A DNA stretch of 64,000 nucleotides from Rhizomys pruinosus (lineage: Eukaryota; Chordata; Mammalia; Rodentia; Spalacidae). The notes beneath the pieces were generated by a model. That model ran no database searches. It was not told the DNA's origin and was given only the letters and a program-made list of their open reading frames with translations. Numbering within the stretch: position 1 is the first letter of the stretch; each line of letters opens with the position of its first letter. Made by a program: the position numbers and the translations under genes. The stretch spans positions 5,237,713 to 5,301,712 of the forward strand of contig VZQC01006876.1 of assembly GCA_009823505.1 (NCBI GenBank). The letters run 5' to 3'. Shown here one piece after another: positions 22,914-34,609 of the stretch.

Positions 22914-23550
22914 TGCTAGTTTTTAACTGCTCCTAATCGGAACATCAGAACAATAAATTCTTATAGAAAATGTCCTCATCCATGTGCATTGATGAAGATG
23001 ATTGTGGAAAGATAAACAGAAGCATCTAATATAAATTCTTCCAAATTAGTAACATTGGGCCCTGTATATTAGTGTAAGAGTCCTGTTAAACATCTGAAAG
23101 TTCATTATCTCTGTCTTCACTGAAGGAGGGGACCAATATTTACATTTGTCCTGGGGAAGGCATGCTTATAGCAGAGGAACAGTCCACGAAACTTTGGTTT
23201 CTGCTGCTGGATGTTGAATTACGTACAAGTGGGTAGAGATGTGGAGTGGGTGCACGGGTAGGTACGGACACAAGCACACTTTCTGGGGCCACCTACACCC
23301 ATAGCACTTAGGTCTTTGCTCAGTGTACTCCACCTGAAGCTCCCACAGTCCCTGGGCCTGTTAGCTGTACTGCTCTGCATTCTCCTGGGCCAACTCCAAG
23401 AAAGTGTCACCATCTGGTGCTCTTGCTCCCCAGAAGAAGATGACGCCGAGGCCCTGGGAAGGCCCGTGATGGGCTCCACAAACACTCTCACCTTTTCCCG
23501 TGGCTCCATGGCAGGTGCTCATCTCGGGCCGTCACATTGAGGGAGCACCG
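22913..23550 (-). pseudogene. DTWD2: DTWD2 processed pseudogene (truncated)
   Basis: DTWD2 is a tRNA aminocarboxypropyltransferase of the DTW/TDD family that makes acp3U in the D-loop of tRNAs. On the minus strand the copy begins with an MEP-type start at 23509 (human starts MES) and then, after a frameshift and an in-frame TAA, runs through GLWELQVE, the cysteine motif [25 protein letters not shown], and later NLEEFILDASVY and a FYKN-like stretch. Several exons' worth of protein lie together without introns, so it is a retrocopy. The DTW motif region has lost about 8 bp, which removes the catalytic signature and shifts the frame. Homology stops near residue 190 of about 298, at an A-rich tract beside the gap. 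Cannot encode an active enzyme. Confidence 0.88.
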
Positions 23551-24355
23551 CGACGATGTATTTCTGAGTACAAATACATGACTGGATAGAACCTTACATA
23601 TATGGCAAAATACATGAGATCTGGTAGGGAGTTGGGGCATGGATCAGGAAGCGGGGATCTACATTTGATTTAGAACTGTCGCATAAATTTACAAAAGCTC
23701 AATGAAAAATCTTCTACAAAGACAACCTGAAAGATAACATAATTATAATAATTATTTTAGTGGTTGGGCTAGTCATAGACCATGCATCACAAATTCAAGA
23801 ATTGGAGCACTTTTCTATTTTATCATGTCACATTTAAGCTTCTAGAATAATCTTTAATAATTAATGAAAAATCTTCTTAAAATCTATGTACTAAAAACAA
23901 TCATAGTAAATACTTACAAAGAGTCACATTCAGTAGTATTTTGGGAACCTAAAATGAAAGCTTAATTTAAAAAAGCATGTTTCTGCATCAATATCGCTAC
24001 ATATTTGTTGATGTTGGCATATTGATATGGATCTATGTAGGTGCACTCACATACATATGTACACAGTTTGAATTTATGTTCTTTTTATTACTTTAGCATA
24101 GATTACACACTAATTTATTCACAAAATCTATTGGACCTTAACAGTAGTATTATTAGAAGTGAAGAAAATGATGTTCTCAGAAGTCATGAATTTTCCATTT
24201 TCTTTAGGAAAACATGAAAATAAGACTGCCACATTTACTATCAAGTCAATAAATGAAGCATTATGTAGGCATTCTTTCAAGCCAGAAGCTCCTCACATCA
24301 TTACAAAGGGAACTACCATCCATAAAGTAGTGCAAACAAACATATTCCTGGTTAT

Positions 24356-24358
<3 letters not shown>
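23551..24358. other. No identified feature
   Basis: AT-rich sequence. The left edge may include a few tens of bases of the retrocopy's 5' UTR (CG-containing stretch 23530-23560). Confidence 0.45.

Positions 24359-24430
<72 letters not shown>
24359..24430. repeat. (TA)n with central ACAC microsatellite
   Basis: TA dinucleotide array interrupted by ATACACACACAT. The 94-codon open frame reading through it is an artefact of the repeat. Confidence 0.95.
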
Positions 24431-24432
<2 letters not shown>

Positions 24433-24609
24433 GTATATATTAAAACCCAATACTAGTTGCATGATTTTTATTATATAACTATTTTCAAAATGCTACTTTT
24501 CTTCCTTAACTTTGTTTCCTCTTATTGATATAGTCACCTCACATTTATATTCATGCTGGTAGCTATTATGGTTATTTAGTATTTTGCCTATTGTATACTA
24601 TTACAATAT

Positions 24610-24860
24610 ATTATGCTTTCTCTTTCTCCTGGGCTGATGAAGTTTAACTTTCCAGTTTTTAGCTACTGTGAATAATGTTTTTATGAATACTCATATTTAT
24701 CGCACGTCTATTGCAAACAGTAAGGGTTATTTGATGATAGATATGAGAACCTAGTAATATTAAAAATTACATAATTATCCTGTAGGTAAAAAAGTACAGG
24801 TTTATATTTCTGCAAACAGTGTATAAGGCTTTTCTGAGTATTCTGTCTTAACTCTCTCTG
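24610..24860 (-). mobile_element. Ancient L1M-type remnant
   Basis: Antisense to the end of mammal-wide L1 ORF2: TTTTAGCTACTGTGAATAATG, GAATACTCATATTTATCGC. Very diverged. Confidence 0.4.
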
Positions 24861-25230
24861 CTCTCAGAAATTTAATTAGATTCTAGATAAATCTGCCAAA
24901 AAGAGTCCAATATAACTTTCAGCCTTTTATGAATAAATTAGGATTCATTTAAAAGTCAGGATGCTGTTTCATATTTAACCAATAGGTCTTAAATATTTTT
25001 ATTTTCTTTTTAATTGTTGCTATAATTTTACTCTTATTACAAAATTTAATGGGAAATCAACTCTTATATACAATAAATACAAGTTAAATATAACCAATTT
25101 ACAGTCATATTGCATTCTGAATCAGCATTTTAAGATTTAGTTTGATTTTTTTTTTTTTTTTTGTATAGGCAAATCAACCTTTTCCTTCAATGCAAAGAAT
25201 GTTCAGTTTATGAATTAGAAACATAAAAAT

Positions 25231-25476
25231 AGGGCTGGAGAGATAGCCAAGCGGTTAAGAGCACCAACTGCTCTTGCAGAGGACTCGGGTTTGGTCCCCA
25301 GCACCCACATGGCGGCTGAGAACCGTCTGTAACTCCAATTCCAGGAGAACTCCAGTTCATGGGGAATCCAACACCCTCTTCTGAACCTCTGCAGCGGCAT
25401 TGCACAACATGGGTGCACAGACATATATGCAGACAGTACATTCATACACATTCAAAAATAAATAAAATTTTAAAAA
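25231..25476 (+). mobile_element. B2/B3-type SINE, full length with TSD
   Basis: Starts AGGGCTGGAGAGATAGCC, with A box TAGCCAAGCGG, B-box region GGGTTTGGTCC, and the doubled ACTCCAATTCC / ACTCCAGTTCA block. A-rich (AAATA)n tail. Perfect 14-bp duplication AGAAACATAAAAAT at 25217-25230 and 25477-25490. Confidence 0.96.
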
Positions 25477-25490
25477 AGAAACATAAAAAT

Positions 25491-26475
25491 ATTTGAGTAA
25501 AATTTTCATTATCTACCTCAGTGTGAAAATTATTAAGAATATGTGTCATTGGTCTTCCACTATCAGAAATTACACTAATTTCTTTTCATGATATATATTA
25601 CTAAGCTATATGAAACAAATGAAAAAATAAATAAATTGAAGAACTGTGTGAATGAATGGAGTCTGATAATAATAAGCTGAGATGCAGAACAATTTTCTTT
25701 TAAAATAAACAACATGGTAAAACAAAAAAATAGGACTGTCAGTTAAAGGGCTTCAAAGTTGTCAAATAATGAAGGGGGAAAAAAGAAACAGAAAACAGAA
25801 AATCCTATTTGGGAGAACACTGAGATTCCAAAGCAATGTTCATCTTTGAAATTTAGAAAGCGAAGTGAAACAAGAATGTCCACGGAGATGTCTTTACCTA
25901 TAGCAAACACATATCTTGTGAGACACAATTTTGTGAATATTTAGATGATAATTTAAATGAGTAACTCTAGGCTAAACATGGAATGAGATGAGAGGGAGAA
26001 TATACTGGGGCCACAAACTTAAAACAAAACAGACTTTCTTAGGAGTTATGTCCAGGTACAACTTAACAGGCTCTCCAGGTAAAAAGCCAAGAAAGTTTTA
26101 CCTGTGTTACTGTCTGCAGATTGGAAAATTAATTATCATAAAATATACTGAAGTTAATTTCATAAGGACCCTTCCTTAATCAAAAAGTCATTAACCAAGG
26201 TGTGATCCCACTCTGCACAATCTAGTCTTTTTGTCTCGTGAAAAGGAAGAGAAAAATAAAAAGCTACATCATTGAAATGACATAGTTGGATTTACCAAAT
26301 AGGAATATAAGACTAATATAGACCAAAATTTAACAATATGATTATAGAATGCTTTCCACTGCAACACCTGGCTAACTTGGCTGAAAGGCTCCACAAAAGT
26401 AGCATTACATCAGACCCATGCAAAATACAAACATTTTCTGAGGAAAAGCACTTGAGAAACACCAAATCTGAAAGA

Positions 26476-26479
<4 letters not shown>
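25491..26479. other. No identified feature
   Basis: AT-rich, no recognised repeat. The open frame 25759-25944 and its antisense 25743-25928 have no recognised homology. Confidence 0.5.

Positions 26480-26529
<50 letters not shown>
26480..26529. repeat. (GA)n microsatellite
   Basis: Pure GA repeat of about 50 bp. Confidence 0.97.
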
Positions 26530-26530
<1 letters not shown>

Positions 26531-27039
26531 ACAAATGTCAGGACTTTTCATATGTATAATTACAGCCCAATTTGTAAGCAGATTGAAATAATTCCTGATT
26601 CAAATTCTACATATCTTAGTTGTAACTGTGGCTGCAACAATTCTGATTTTCACTAAAGAAAGAAAGACCTCTATAACAGAAATAAGGGGAAAGGCTGGCT
26701 TTAAAAGTTTGATGTAAGTTTACTTGGAATCTTAGAGACATAAGGGAAAGAGTGGGAGTAATTGAAGCTATAATGGCCAAGAAATTAGCAACATATGTAA
26801 AACTACAGATTCAGGAAAATCAGATGAGGCAAGAGAAAATAAAACAAAACAAAAACAAAAATATAAAATGTGTATGTACATAAATTTTAATTTTCAGAAA
26901 ACAAAATTTTTAAATATCATATTATAAAAAAGTCACATGTGTGGATTGGGAATTAACTCTTCTTCTAGGAAGAATAACTTCACTCAATAAAATATTCTCC
27001 TTAGGTATGCATTTGTTTGTCAAAATGTTAGAATATATT
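26530..27039. other. No identified feature
   Basis: Unassigned, with an A-rich stretch at 26840-26870. Confidence 0.45.
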
Positions 27040-27366
27040 ATGCTACTGTTTTCCTGGTTCCCTGGTCTCAGAGGAGGAGTCTGGTGTGATGCTATTTCTT
27101 ATTGTTTTAGAGGTGAGTACGGCATCTAAGTCCTGCACAGAGTTAAGGCACAATTCATATGTCTGTGTCACACCTTCTTCCCATAGCTCAGGGGTCATCA
27201 CAGAAGAGCAGGCAGGACACTGGTAAGAGTTACAGGTCTTGGAGGGCCAAACAACACAGTGTCTTCTGGACATGACAGGGCCACTGGGCTCATAAACAGC
27301 TGTGGTTGCCTGCAGTCTTGATTTTGCACAGGTTTTGCGTATACAATGACAGCTGTACATTCCTGT
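27040..27366 (+). mobile_element. Lx-type L1 3' UTR, sense part
   Basis: CAGGGGTCATCACAGAAGAG, GTGTCTTCTGGACATGAC and AGCTGTGGTTGCCTGC match the sense orientation of Lx-type L1 3' UTRs. It stops short of the 3' end and abuts an antisense piece of overlapping 3' UTR sequence. Confidence 0.7.
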
Positions 27367-27387
27367 GTAGAACAGGCCCTGCCTTGT

Positions 27388-28095
27388 TCAGCAAACACTG
27401 TTTTTCTACAGATATGCACTACCTTTGGTTCTTATAGTCTTTTCACTACCTCTTCCACAACTATCCCAAAGTCTTGGAAGGAGTGTAATAAACACATTCT
27501 TTTTAAAGATGAATTCCCCATAGTCTCTTATTCTTTACACATTGAGCAGTTGTGGTTCTATATGAAATGTTATCTACTGCAAAAAGAATAAAAAATGCAA
27601 TATTCTATGTGTGTAAAGATCACAACATAGGGATCAGTTTATTACTATGCCTGTCTAGAAGAAAAATAGCTTAACTTTTCATATAGGTCCTATGACCTAT
27701 CCAGCAATGTGTTCTTATCCAAGGTAACAGTGCCAGGCTGAAATTCTGTCTCATAGAGTGGGCCTGAATTCTAATCAGAAAGTTGGTGGTTACCCCCAGA
27801 ACATTCAAGTCACAACTACACAATTAGCATAGCTTACTAGATCCTTTAATATTGTAGTTGGCGGAGTACACAGCTAATTAAGACTGTTAATTACCTTTTA
27901 CCCCAAGTCCTATATTATAAAATCTATCAAGTACTGATGAATATTGCAAATAGTTGTCAGTTTGATTTCTTCATGTACTGCGACTTAAGTATGTTACGCT
28001 TTCAGTAATAGAGACTCACCATCAAGTTCTGGATGGTAACTAAGAGAAAAGACTTATAATGCTTGAAGGGAGTCTATAAGACCCCACCAATAATT
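27388..28095 (-). mobile_element. Lx-type L1 3' UTR, antisense part
   Basis: AACACTGTTTTTC, CATAGTCTCTTATTC, TTGAGCAGTTGTGG, CTCATAGAGTGGGCC and CACCATCAAGTTCTGG are antisense landmarks of the Lx-type 3' UTR. Together with 27040-27366 it forms a tail-to-tail arrangement in which both pieces cover part of the same 3' UTR interval. Confidence 0.7.
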
Positions 28096-29154
28096 GACAA
28101 AAACTAAAAAAATACGTAACATAGACCTGATGCTCTATTTTGTTTGATGTATGGGGCTAAAACATGCATTACCTTTCTGATGTAGGATTGTCTGTTTAAA
28201 TTACATTTTCTATGCATGCGTGTATATGTGCATGCATATGTATGCATATGTTCTAGGAATTTCTAGAGTAGTAGGTTACCATATTGCTTATACAAAGGTA
28301 CTTAATGCTAGTTATTCTCCTTGTGCTACTTCCTGTAATATGTGGTCCTGCCCCCAATGTTATCTGACATTACTTGTAAATCTGTATTGTTATAATTGTT
28401 TTGACCAACCAAGCAAAAATTACAATTATAGTTTACCAAATAAGAATAACTAATGTGTCTATGTTTTCATATTATGTGGAAAATATTAAAATTGAAATGC
28501 ACAATCATAAGATTCTATGCCACTCAATCTTATACTGTATAGATACATGAAAATGTATTAAAATTTTTATTTTTAGGTAAGCAGAATCTCCATTATTAAC
28601 AACCTTCTTATTTATAGTTCATATAAGTTATTAACGACTGTTGCCTATGTATAAGATTGGCAAAGCTTTAGTTAGCCTAAGCCTAATAATGACTGGAAAA
28701 ATATAAAATGATTCAATAAGTATTTTACTCATCATATAAATGTGAATTTAAAAATTAGGAGGAAAAGTATGTTAAATATAATTCTACCTGCACTGAATAT
28801 TGTTATAGCATTTTAAAATTAATGAACATTTTTTAGAAAATAATTTTTATTAACATAATTACATACAGTAACCAGTTGATAGTTAATCTTCTTTGTAAAC
28901 TTGATTTAATTTATATTTAAATTTTGCTAGCTAGAATAAGTATATGAGAGAGGCTGAGGATATTTTAAACTATGAGAATGGTAGAGTAAATGTGGCTTTA
29001 TCAGAAGAAAAAAAAGTACAACTTCAGCCAACACAAGTACAGCAGATCATCATGTTTTTTTCTGGGAATAGTGTGGAGATTGGACAATACTCATAGAATA
29101 GTTCTGAGCATTCAATAACTGTTCATAAGTTTTGAGCATAGTGTTGATAGATTT
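28096..29154. other. Unassigned AT-rich DNA
   Basis: A short TGCATA-type microsatellite lies at about 28212-28255. Nothing else recognised. Confidence 0.5.
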
Positions 29155-29159
29155 GGACC

Positions 29160-29955
29160 TTTAATTAAGGAAAACTCCACCAGAAAACTCCTGGAAACGA
29201 TTAAGAGTTTCAGTAAAGTGTCAGGATACAAAATTAACCTAGAAAAATCAGTAGCCTTTCTTTACACCAATGATAAACAAGTCGGGAAGGAATTTAAGAC
29301 CTTCCCATTCACAATAGCCTCAAAAAGAAAACCACCTGGGAACAAGCCTAACCAAAGAAACAAAGATACCAAAGAACTCTACAATAAAAATTTTAAACCC
29401 CTGAAGAAGGAGAGGAGGAGATTTGAAAATGACATCAAAAGATAGAAAGACCTCCCATGTTCATGGATTGGAAAAATTAATAGAGTAAAAAAGTGTCCAT
29501 TTTACCCAAAATAATATACAGATTCAATGCGATATCAAAATCCCCATGAGTTTTGTCACAGACTTGTATAAAAAAAATCCTTAAATTCATATGGAATAAC
29601 AAAAGACCCTGAATAGCTAAAGCAACTCTGAGTGAAAAGTGCAATGCAGGGGGAATTGCTTCACCAGACGTCAAGGTATATTATAGGGCTATAGTTATAA
29701 AGGCAGCCTGGTACTGGCACAAAAACAGACCCATTGATGAATGGAACAAAATTGAAGATCCAAACTTGAGTTTATACAATTTCAGCCACCTTATATTTGA
29801 CAAAGGGGTAAAAAAATAAAAGCTCAATGGAGGAAGGATAGCAGCTTTAGCAAATGGTGCTGGCAAAACTAGATCAGCATTTGTAGAAGAACAAAATTAA
29901 ACCCATACCTCTCACCCTGTAAAAAATCAACTCCAAGTGGTTCTAAGGACTTGAA
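29160..29955 (+). mobile_element. L1 ORF2 internal fragment
   Basis: Sense ORF2 from just after the RT core (codons for [17 protein letters not shown]) through the thumb/C-terminal region. Frames are broken after 75 codons. Both 5' and 3' ends of the L1 are missing, so this is either a remnant cut by later deletion or an inverted part of another insertion. Confidence 0.88.
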
Positions 29956-30258
29956 ATAGGAATTCTAACACTATAAAGGAAAAATAACTTTTGAAAAAGG
30001 AAGCTTAGATTGGAATTCTTCAAAAATAAATCTTTCAGAAAGTAAAAAGTAACCATTAAAATTTATAAAATTAATGAGAACGGATAGTACTTGAACAGTA
30101 ATTAAGAAAACATCACTTCAGATTCTTAGAGAAAAGTTATATGTCCTAGCTCTTTCATCTAAATTTTCCCTCACATATTCATAAGAAGATGCTTATTGCC
30201 AAAGTCTTCCAGCTATGAATCAGACCTCTGTAACCTTTACCTCAATTGCTCACTGATT
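29956..30258. other. Unassigned, possibly decayed L1
   Basis: Sequence right of the ORF2 fragment no longer aligns clearly with L1. Confidence 0.35.
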
Positions 30259-30279
30259 TGATTTCTGCGTTTTTTTTTT

Positions 30280-30531
30280 ATTATTTTTTTTAAATTAATT
30301 TTATTTATTTCTGTATGTGTATGAATGTACTGTCTGCATGCAAGTTTGTGCACCCGTGTCATGCAATGCCGCGGAGGTCAGAAGAAGGTCTCAGATTCCC
30401 CTGGAACTGGAGTTCTCCTGGAATTGGAGTTTCAGACGGTTCTCGGCCGCCATGTGGGTGCTGGGGATTGAACCCGGGTCCTCTGCAAGAGCGGTCGGCG
30501 CTCTCAACCGCTAGGCCATCTCTCTAGCCCC
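30280..30531 (-). mobile_element. B2/B3-type SINE inserted in an L1 A-tail
   Basis: Antisense full-length element with TGGAACTGGAGTTCTCC and ATTGGAGTTTCAG blocks and B box GAACCCGGGTC. Flanked by a 16-bp duplication TCTGCGTTTTTTTTTT (30264-30279 and 30532-30547) that includes part of the L1 poly(T), so it landed in the A-tail of the L1 on its right and is younger. Confidence 0.93.
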
Positions 30532-30547
30532 TCTGCGTTTTTTTTTT

Positions 30548-31973
30548 AATTGGTGCTTTGTGCATTTCATATATCATTTTCCAATTCAGATCAAGCATAT
30601 TTCCCTTTCCCTTCCCCCCTACCCCCACCCCATCCCAGATCATGCATTTTGCCATAACTGCCCTGCATCTTTCTCTCAGTTTTTTTTAAGCTATAAGTGA
30701 TGATCCATGAGTACAAGCATCCTTCATATGAAACCAATTTGCAGGCTGTTGTGCCCAAACCCCCACAGCCCCACCATACACCGGGGGGTGAGGGGTTGTA
30801 TGTTCAATAAAGTTGATCAAATGAGTGTCCAGACTACATTGCTGTAGTTTCACCATTCACCCCAATCACAGCCCTTACGTTCTATCACACCCCCTCTTCC
30901 TCAGATTGTTCCCTAGGCTTAGGAAAGGGGCACAGGAGGATAAGAAGCAAAACAGTCCACTCTCTCTGAAGCTATTGTCTTGGGCTCTGGTCAATTCTGG
31001 CTGTTTCCTTTCATGGGCTGACAGTTTGTCCAGGAATAACCTTTAGATCCTACTAATGAAGCACAAGCAATTAGATATATAGGTATTTAAACAGCACTAA
31101 TAGTTATGGTTGGTTACTTTGGTATAGACACATATGTTTGGATGATATGTTAATCCATGAATTACATTTTTTCCTGTTAAATATGACAGGGTATTACTGT
31201 GGCTTATAACATCTCCTAATCTGTAGAGGATGTAAGCTTGTGGCATCAGCCATGGGTTATTCCTCCAAGGAGATAGCCAATAGCCAATTAGGTTTGGGAT
31301 ATACAGGCATATGGCTGCCTCTGCTGCACAGTATTTCCAGGCAGGTGAGGTGCAGCTGGTGCTGATGGTGGAGTCTTGCTTGACACAGGGAGACCCGTAT
31401 TTGCTTTATTGGTTGAGTGGCCTTTGGTAACACTCTCTGGTATTCCAGAGGCCATCTGTACACTTGCATGTGTGGTCTCAATACTTCTTTCCCATGTTAA
31501 CGTCAGGTCTTCGGCAGCAGGGCCTTATCGCCTCTCTTCTTGCAGGTATCCCAGTTTAGAGGCAAGGAGCCTTTACCTTTTGTGGGGACTTGTATCACCT
31601 GGCCAACATCTCCCTGGTAGAATAATCCATTACTGATGTCAGAGCTCCTGTATTAATATATTTTGATTAAGTGCATAGATTAAGGACTTTAGTATTATAT
31701 TTGGTTCTGAATAGAGAATAATCCTTTTCACAGTTCTTATGTCTATTAGTCAATTAAAGAAGGCAGTTTTACCAGTTTTATAAGAGATTACCTCTGTAAT
31801 AGTTGTCTCCAATTTACAGTTGGAGAGCGACCTCATCATCATCATATTTCTCCTTTTTCTATCGGGGGGGGAGGCAAGAAAGTCTCTCATATCAAAACCT
31901 TGCAGCTCCTAGAAAGTAAGTTTCATTAGGACTCATTATAAATAGTTGTTATACTTGTAACAACTATTTATAA
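30548..31973 (-). mobile_element. 5'-truncated L1 (long 3' UTR) with hairpin 5' end
   Basis: Only 3' UTR of the long-3'UTR family is present, antisense on plus. The target duplication TGATTTCTGCG lies at 30259-30269 (left of the SINE that later entered the tail) and 31974-31984. At the 5' end the last L1 bases fold back on themselves: an 18-bp perfect inverted repeat with a 6-bp loop (31934-31951 / 31958-31975). This is a minute 5' inversion. Confidence 0.92.
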
Positions 31974-31984
31974 TGATTTCTGCG

Positions 31985-32032
31985 GTTCTTAGCCTCAGCT
32001 TTTAACCACTGCACTATCCTCACAGCCCCGAT
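31985..32032 (-). mobile_element. B2-type SINE head remnant
   Basis: TTTTAACCACTGCACTATCC then CACAGCCCC resembles the antisense head of B2/B3 (CTCTTAACC..GAGCCATCT..CAGCCCC). Very short. Confidence 0.4.
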
Positions 32033-32558
32033 TTGAAAGGGATTTCCCCCATGCTAATACAAATATTGTTTGAAAGCACTAGAGTAACCAGTATTAGCCA
32101 TGGACATATATTAAATTAGAAACCATATATGTGCAGTATTAGTCAATTTTACCTCCTTGAGATGTCCTGTCATTGCCACCAATTTTATCTTGAACTTCTT
32201 TTTATCCGTGTTCAAATGATCTTAGGTATGGAGAAATTTATTGTATGAAGTATATCTGTTCCAACAGAGCTCTCTGTGAGTATCATTTTATATCTTGAAA
32301 TTTAAGTGAATAGAATGCTTAAAGAAATATTCTATTGAATCAAACTGTAGGAGTCTTTTATAATTTGCTCCTTTTCATGTTTCATTATGTTTAGGTTTTC
32401 ATAATAAAAGCATTCTCATATCCCTGAGTCATAGAATCATGAAGTCAGACTGCTTAGTCCAACCACCTGTGCAATCACAAATTTCTGTAAATTGAGAAAA
32501 TCACATTGCCTGATACATGATCATCTATTTTATAATTTGATCTTGAAATATGTCTCAT
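32033..32558. other. No identified feature
   Basis: AT-rich; nothing recognised. Confidence 0.5.
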
Positions 32559-32572
32559 AAAATAGTTTTCTT

Positions 32573-32704
32573 GCTGGGCGTTGTGGTACATGCCTTTAAT
32601 CCTCGCACTTGGGAGGCACTTGGGAGTTCAAGGCCACCCTGGTCTACATAGTGAGTTCCAGGACAGCTGGGGCTGCAGGGAGACCCTGTCTCAGAAAAGA
32701 CCAA
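32573..32704 (+). mobile_element. B1 SINE with short internal deletion
   Basis: Starts GCTGGGCGTTGTGGTACATG and ends CTCAGAAAAGACCAAAAAA. The CAGAGGCAGGTGGA-type segment is replaced by GCACTTGG. Near-perfect 14-bp duplication AAAATAGTYTTCTT at 32559-32572 and 32705-32718. Confidence 0.93.
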
Positions 32705-32861
32705 AAAATAGTCTTCTTTTATTTTTATAATTCATTTTAATATTAATAATAAATATACTTAGAAATTGCCACGTTAATGTCAAGCCATTTGGCACACACA
32801 TGGAAATTAAGTGCTTTGCAAGCAGGGAAAGAGTACTTTAAGAAGTATGAGAGCATTTTGT

Positions 32862-32935
32862 TCTGCACAGTGAATTCTAGGCCAACTAGGGCTACATAGG
32901 GTAATGGCTTCACTCATGAACAAAAAAGCAAAACC
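32862..32935 (+). mobile_element. B1 3' half, diverged
   Basis: GTGAATTCTAGGCCAACTAG, GGCTACATAGGG and an A-rich end resemble the second half of B1. Confidence 0.55.
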
Positions 32936-32949
32936 GGAAATAAATTAAA

Positions 32950-33260
32950 AAATCCTCTTCTAAGTATATATCCAAAATTTCAAAGTCACCTAACTGTAGA
33001 TATGCCTGAACATCCTAGTTTATAGTTTCACTATTCACAATAGCCAGGTATAAAACCATGCTACATATCCATAAACAGATAGGTTGATAATAAATACTGT
33101 ATGGATGCAAAAAAGGAGATTTACTCATCCTTAAAGAAAATAAAATACTGTTATTTTTATGTTATCCTGTGAAATGAAATAAGATGTTTCCAGGAAAGGT
33201 AAGAATAAAATTTTGTTTTCTTTTATGTGTGGAACACAATGGCTAAACACATAAAAATTT
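32950..33260 (+). mobile_element. Old L1 ORF2 3' end, sense
   Basis: CACTATTCACAATAGCCAGG, ATCCATAAACAGATAGGTTG and a decayed AATGAAATAAGATG-type continuation follow the last 300 bp of ORF2. Non-coding now. Confidence 0.6.
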
Positions 33261-33484
33261 AAAGTGAGGGGTTGGGCCAAGGATGTGGGAAAGGAAGAGG
33301 AAAGAGAGATTGTGGTGCGTAAAGGGAAATGCTGGATGCTAAGACTCTAATCGGTGTGTATATTACTGTATCTAGATGTCATCATCCAATTCCTTTATTT
33401 GAACTAATAATATATACAAATAAATGTTGATGCCACTTACAAAAATTGCTTTTTATTTTACATTATAGTACATAATTAATTTAT

Positions 33485-33861
33485 TGTTGCACAAAATTTT
33501 ATTTTTTTATATTTTATTGAAGTTTTGTGCATTTCATACATCATTTCTCAGTCCAATTTAGACTCATTTCCCTTTCCATGCCCCCCCACTCCACCCAAGT
33601 TCATGTATTCTGCCATACCTGCCTTGTACCTTTTTCTAAGTCTTTTTAAAGGTTTTTCAAAGCAGGATATTACGGTTTTGGGGGAGAACTTTACTGTTTC
33701 ACTTGGTTCTATGTCCCAGTTCCTTTGTTGTTGTTATTCCCTCCAATCTGTATCACAACATTTGAACATATTTATGTCACAGCTTTACTAAAATTATCTT
33801 ATCTGAAAACATAGTGCATGCTATTTCCATATCACATTTCAGGAATCACATTTTTCTTTTT
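33485..33861 (-). mobile_element. L1 3' UTR (short type), left part
   Basis: Antisense L1 3' end starting at the T-rich tail, with TTTGTGCATTTCATACATC and GTTCATGTATTCTGCC. It continues to the right of a B1 insertion, at 34059. Confidence 0.9.
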
Positions 33862-33877
33862 GAAATATATATTACTC

Positions 33878-34042
33878 AGCTGGGCGTAGTGGCATACGCC
33901 TTTAAACCTAGCACTTGGGAGGCAGAGGCAGGGGGATCTTTGTGAGTTCAAGTCCAGCCTGGTCTACAAAGTGAGCTCCAGGCCAGCTGGGACTAAAGGG
34001 AGACCCTGTCTCAAAAATACCAAAAAAAAAAAAAAAAAAAAA
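33878..34042 (+). mobile_element. B1 SINE nested in L1
   Basis: Full-length B1 (AGCTGGGCGTAGTGGCATAC to CTCAAAAATACC and a 22-A tail). Perfect 16-bp duplication GAAATATATATTACTC at 33862-33877 and 34043-34058, so it is a clean insertion into the L1 3' UTR. Confidence 0.97.
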
Positions 34043-34058
34043 GAAATATATATTACTC

Positions 34059-34325
34059 TAAAATATGTGTACCTACCCTCCACCCATATACCAAGAATAC
34101 AAAGTCTGAAAATAAGTGGTAGTTTAATTCTAGAGCCTGTTATTGGATTCACATTATAAGACCACAGTTGCTTTCAGGAAAAGAGGAATATAACATTGAC
34201 TTTGCACAGTTTGCCTTACAACTAGATGCTTGGTGCTAGCATCCACAAATGAGGGGTATCATTAGCCATTTGTTTTTCTGGAACCATGTTTCTTCACTTA
34301 GCATAATGTCCTCTAGTTCCATCCA
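34059..34325 (-). mobile_element. L1 3' UTR and ORF2 end, right part
   Basis: Continues 33485-33861. Runs through GTGCTAGCATCCACAAATG (ORF2 end) and is 5'-truncated at about 34325. Only about 100 bp of ORF2 remain. Confidence 0.9.
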
Positions 34326-34609
34326 CACTTTTATTAAAATAACTCAAATATTCTCCTATTTTCTTTTGAAACATAGGAAGACTGATAGTAACTTTAAACT
34401 TCCAAGTCAACTTTTGTTTCTAGTTAAGCATCTATTTTAATCTTTGGTCAGTAACTTGGCAATATCAAATGATGACAAAGGTAACTTTTCCTTCTATATT
34501 TCTCACTAGTATAGTGGTAGTTTATGTGAGTTAAATGGCCTGCCCGTTATGGGCTTATTCCAAGCAAGCCACATGCTTATGTGTTCAGAATCACTGAATT
34601 TCATTGTTC

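Noticed and set aside
25208..25451. Minus-strand frames with CGCWGPNPSP-like sequence, also at 18010, 30315 and 36921
   Set aside because: The same recurring B2/B3 SINE read in one frame, not a gene family.
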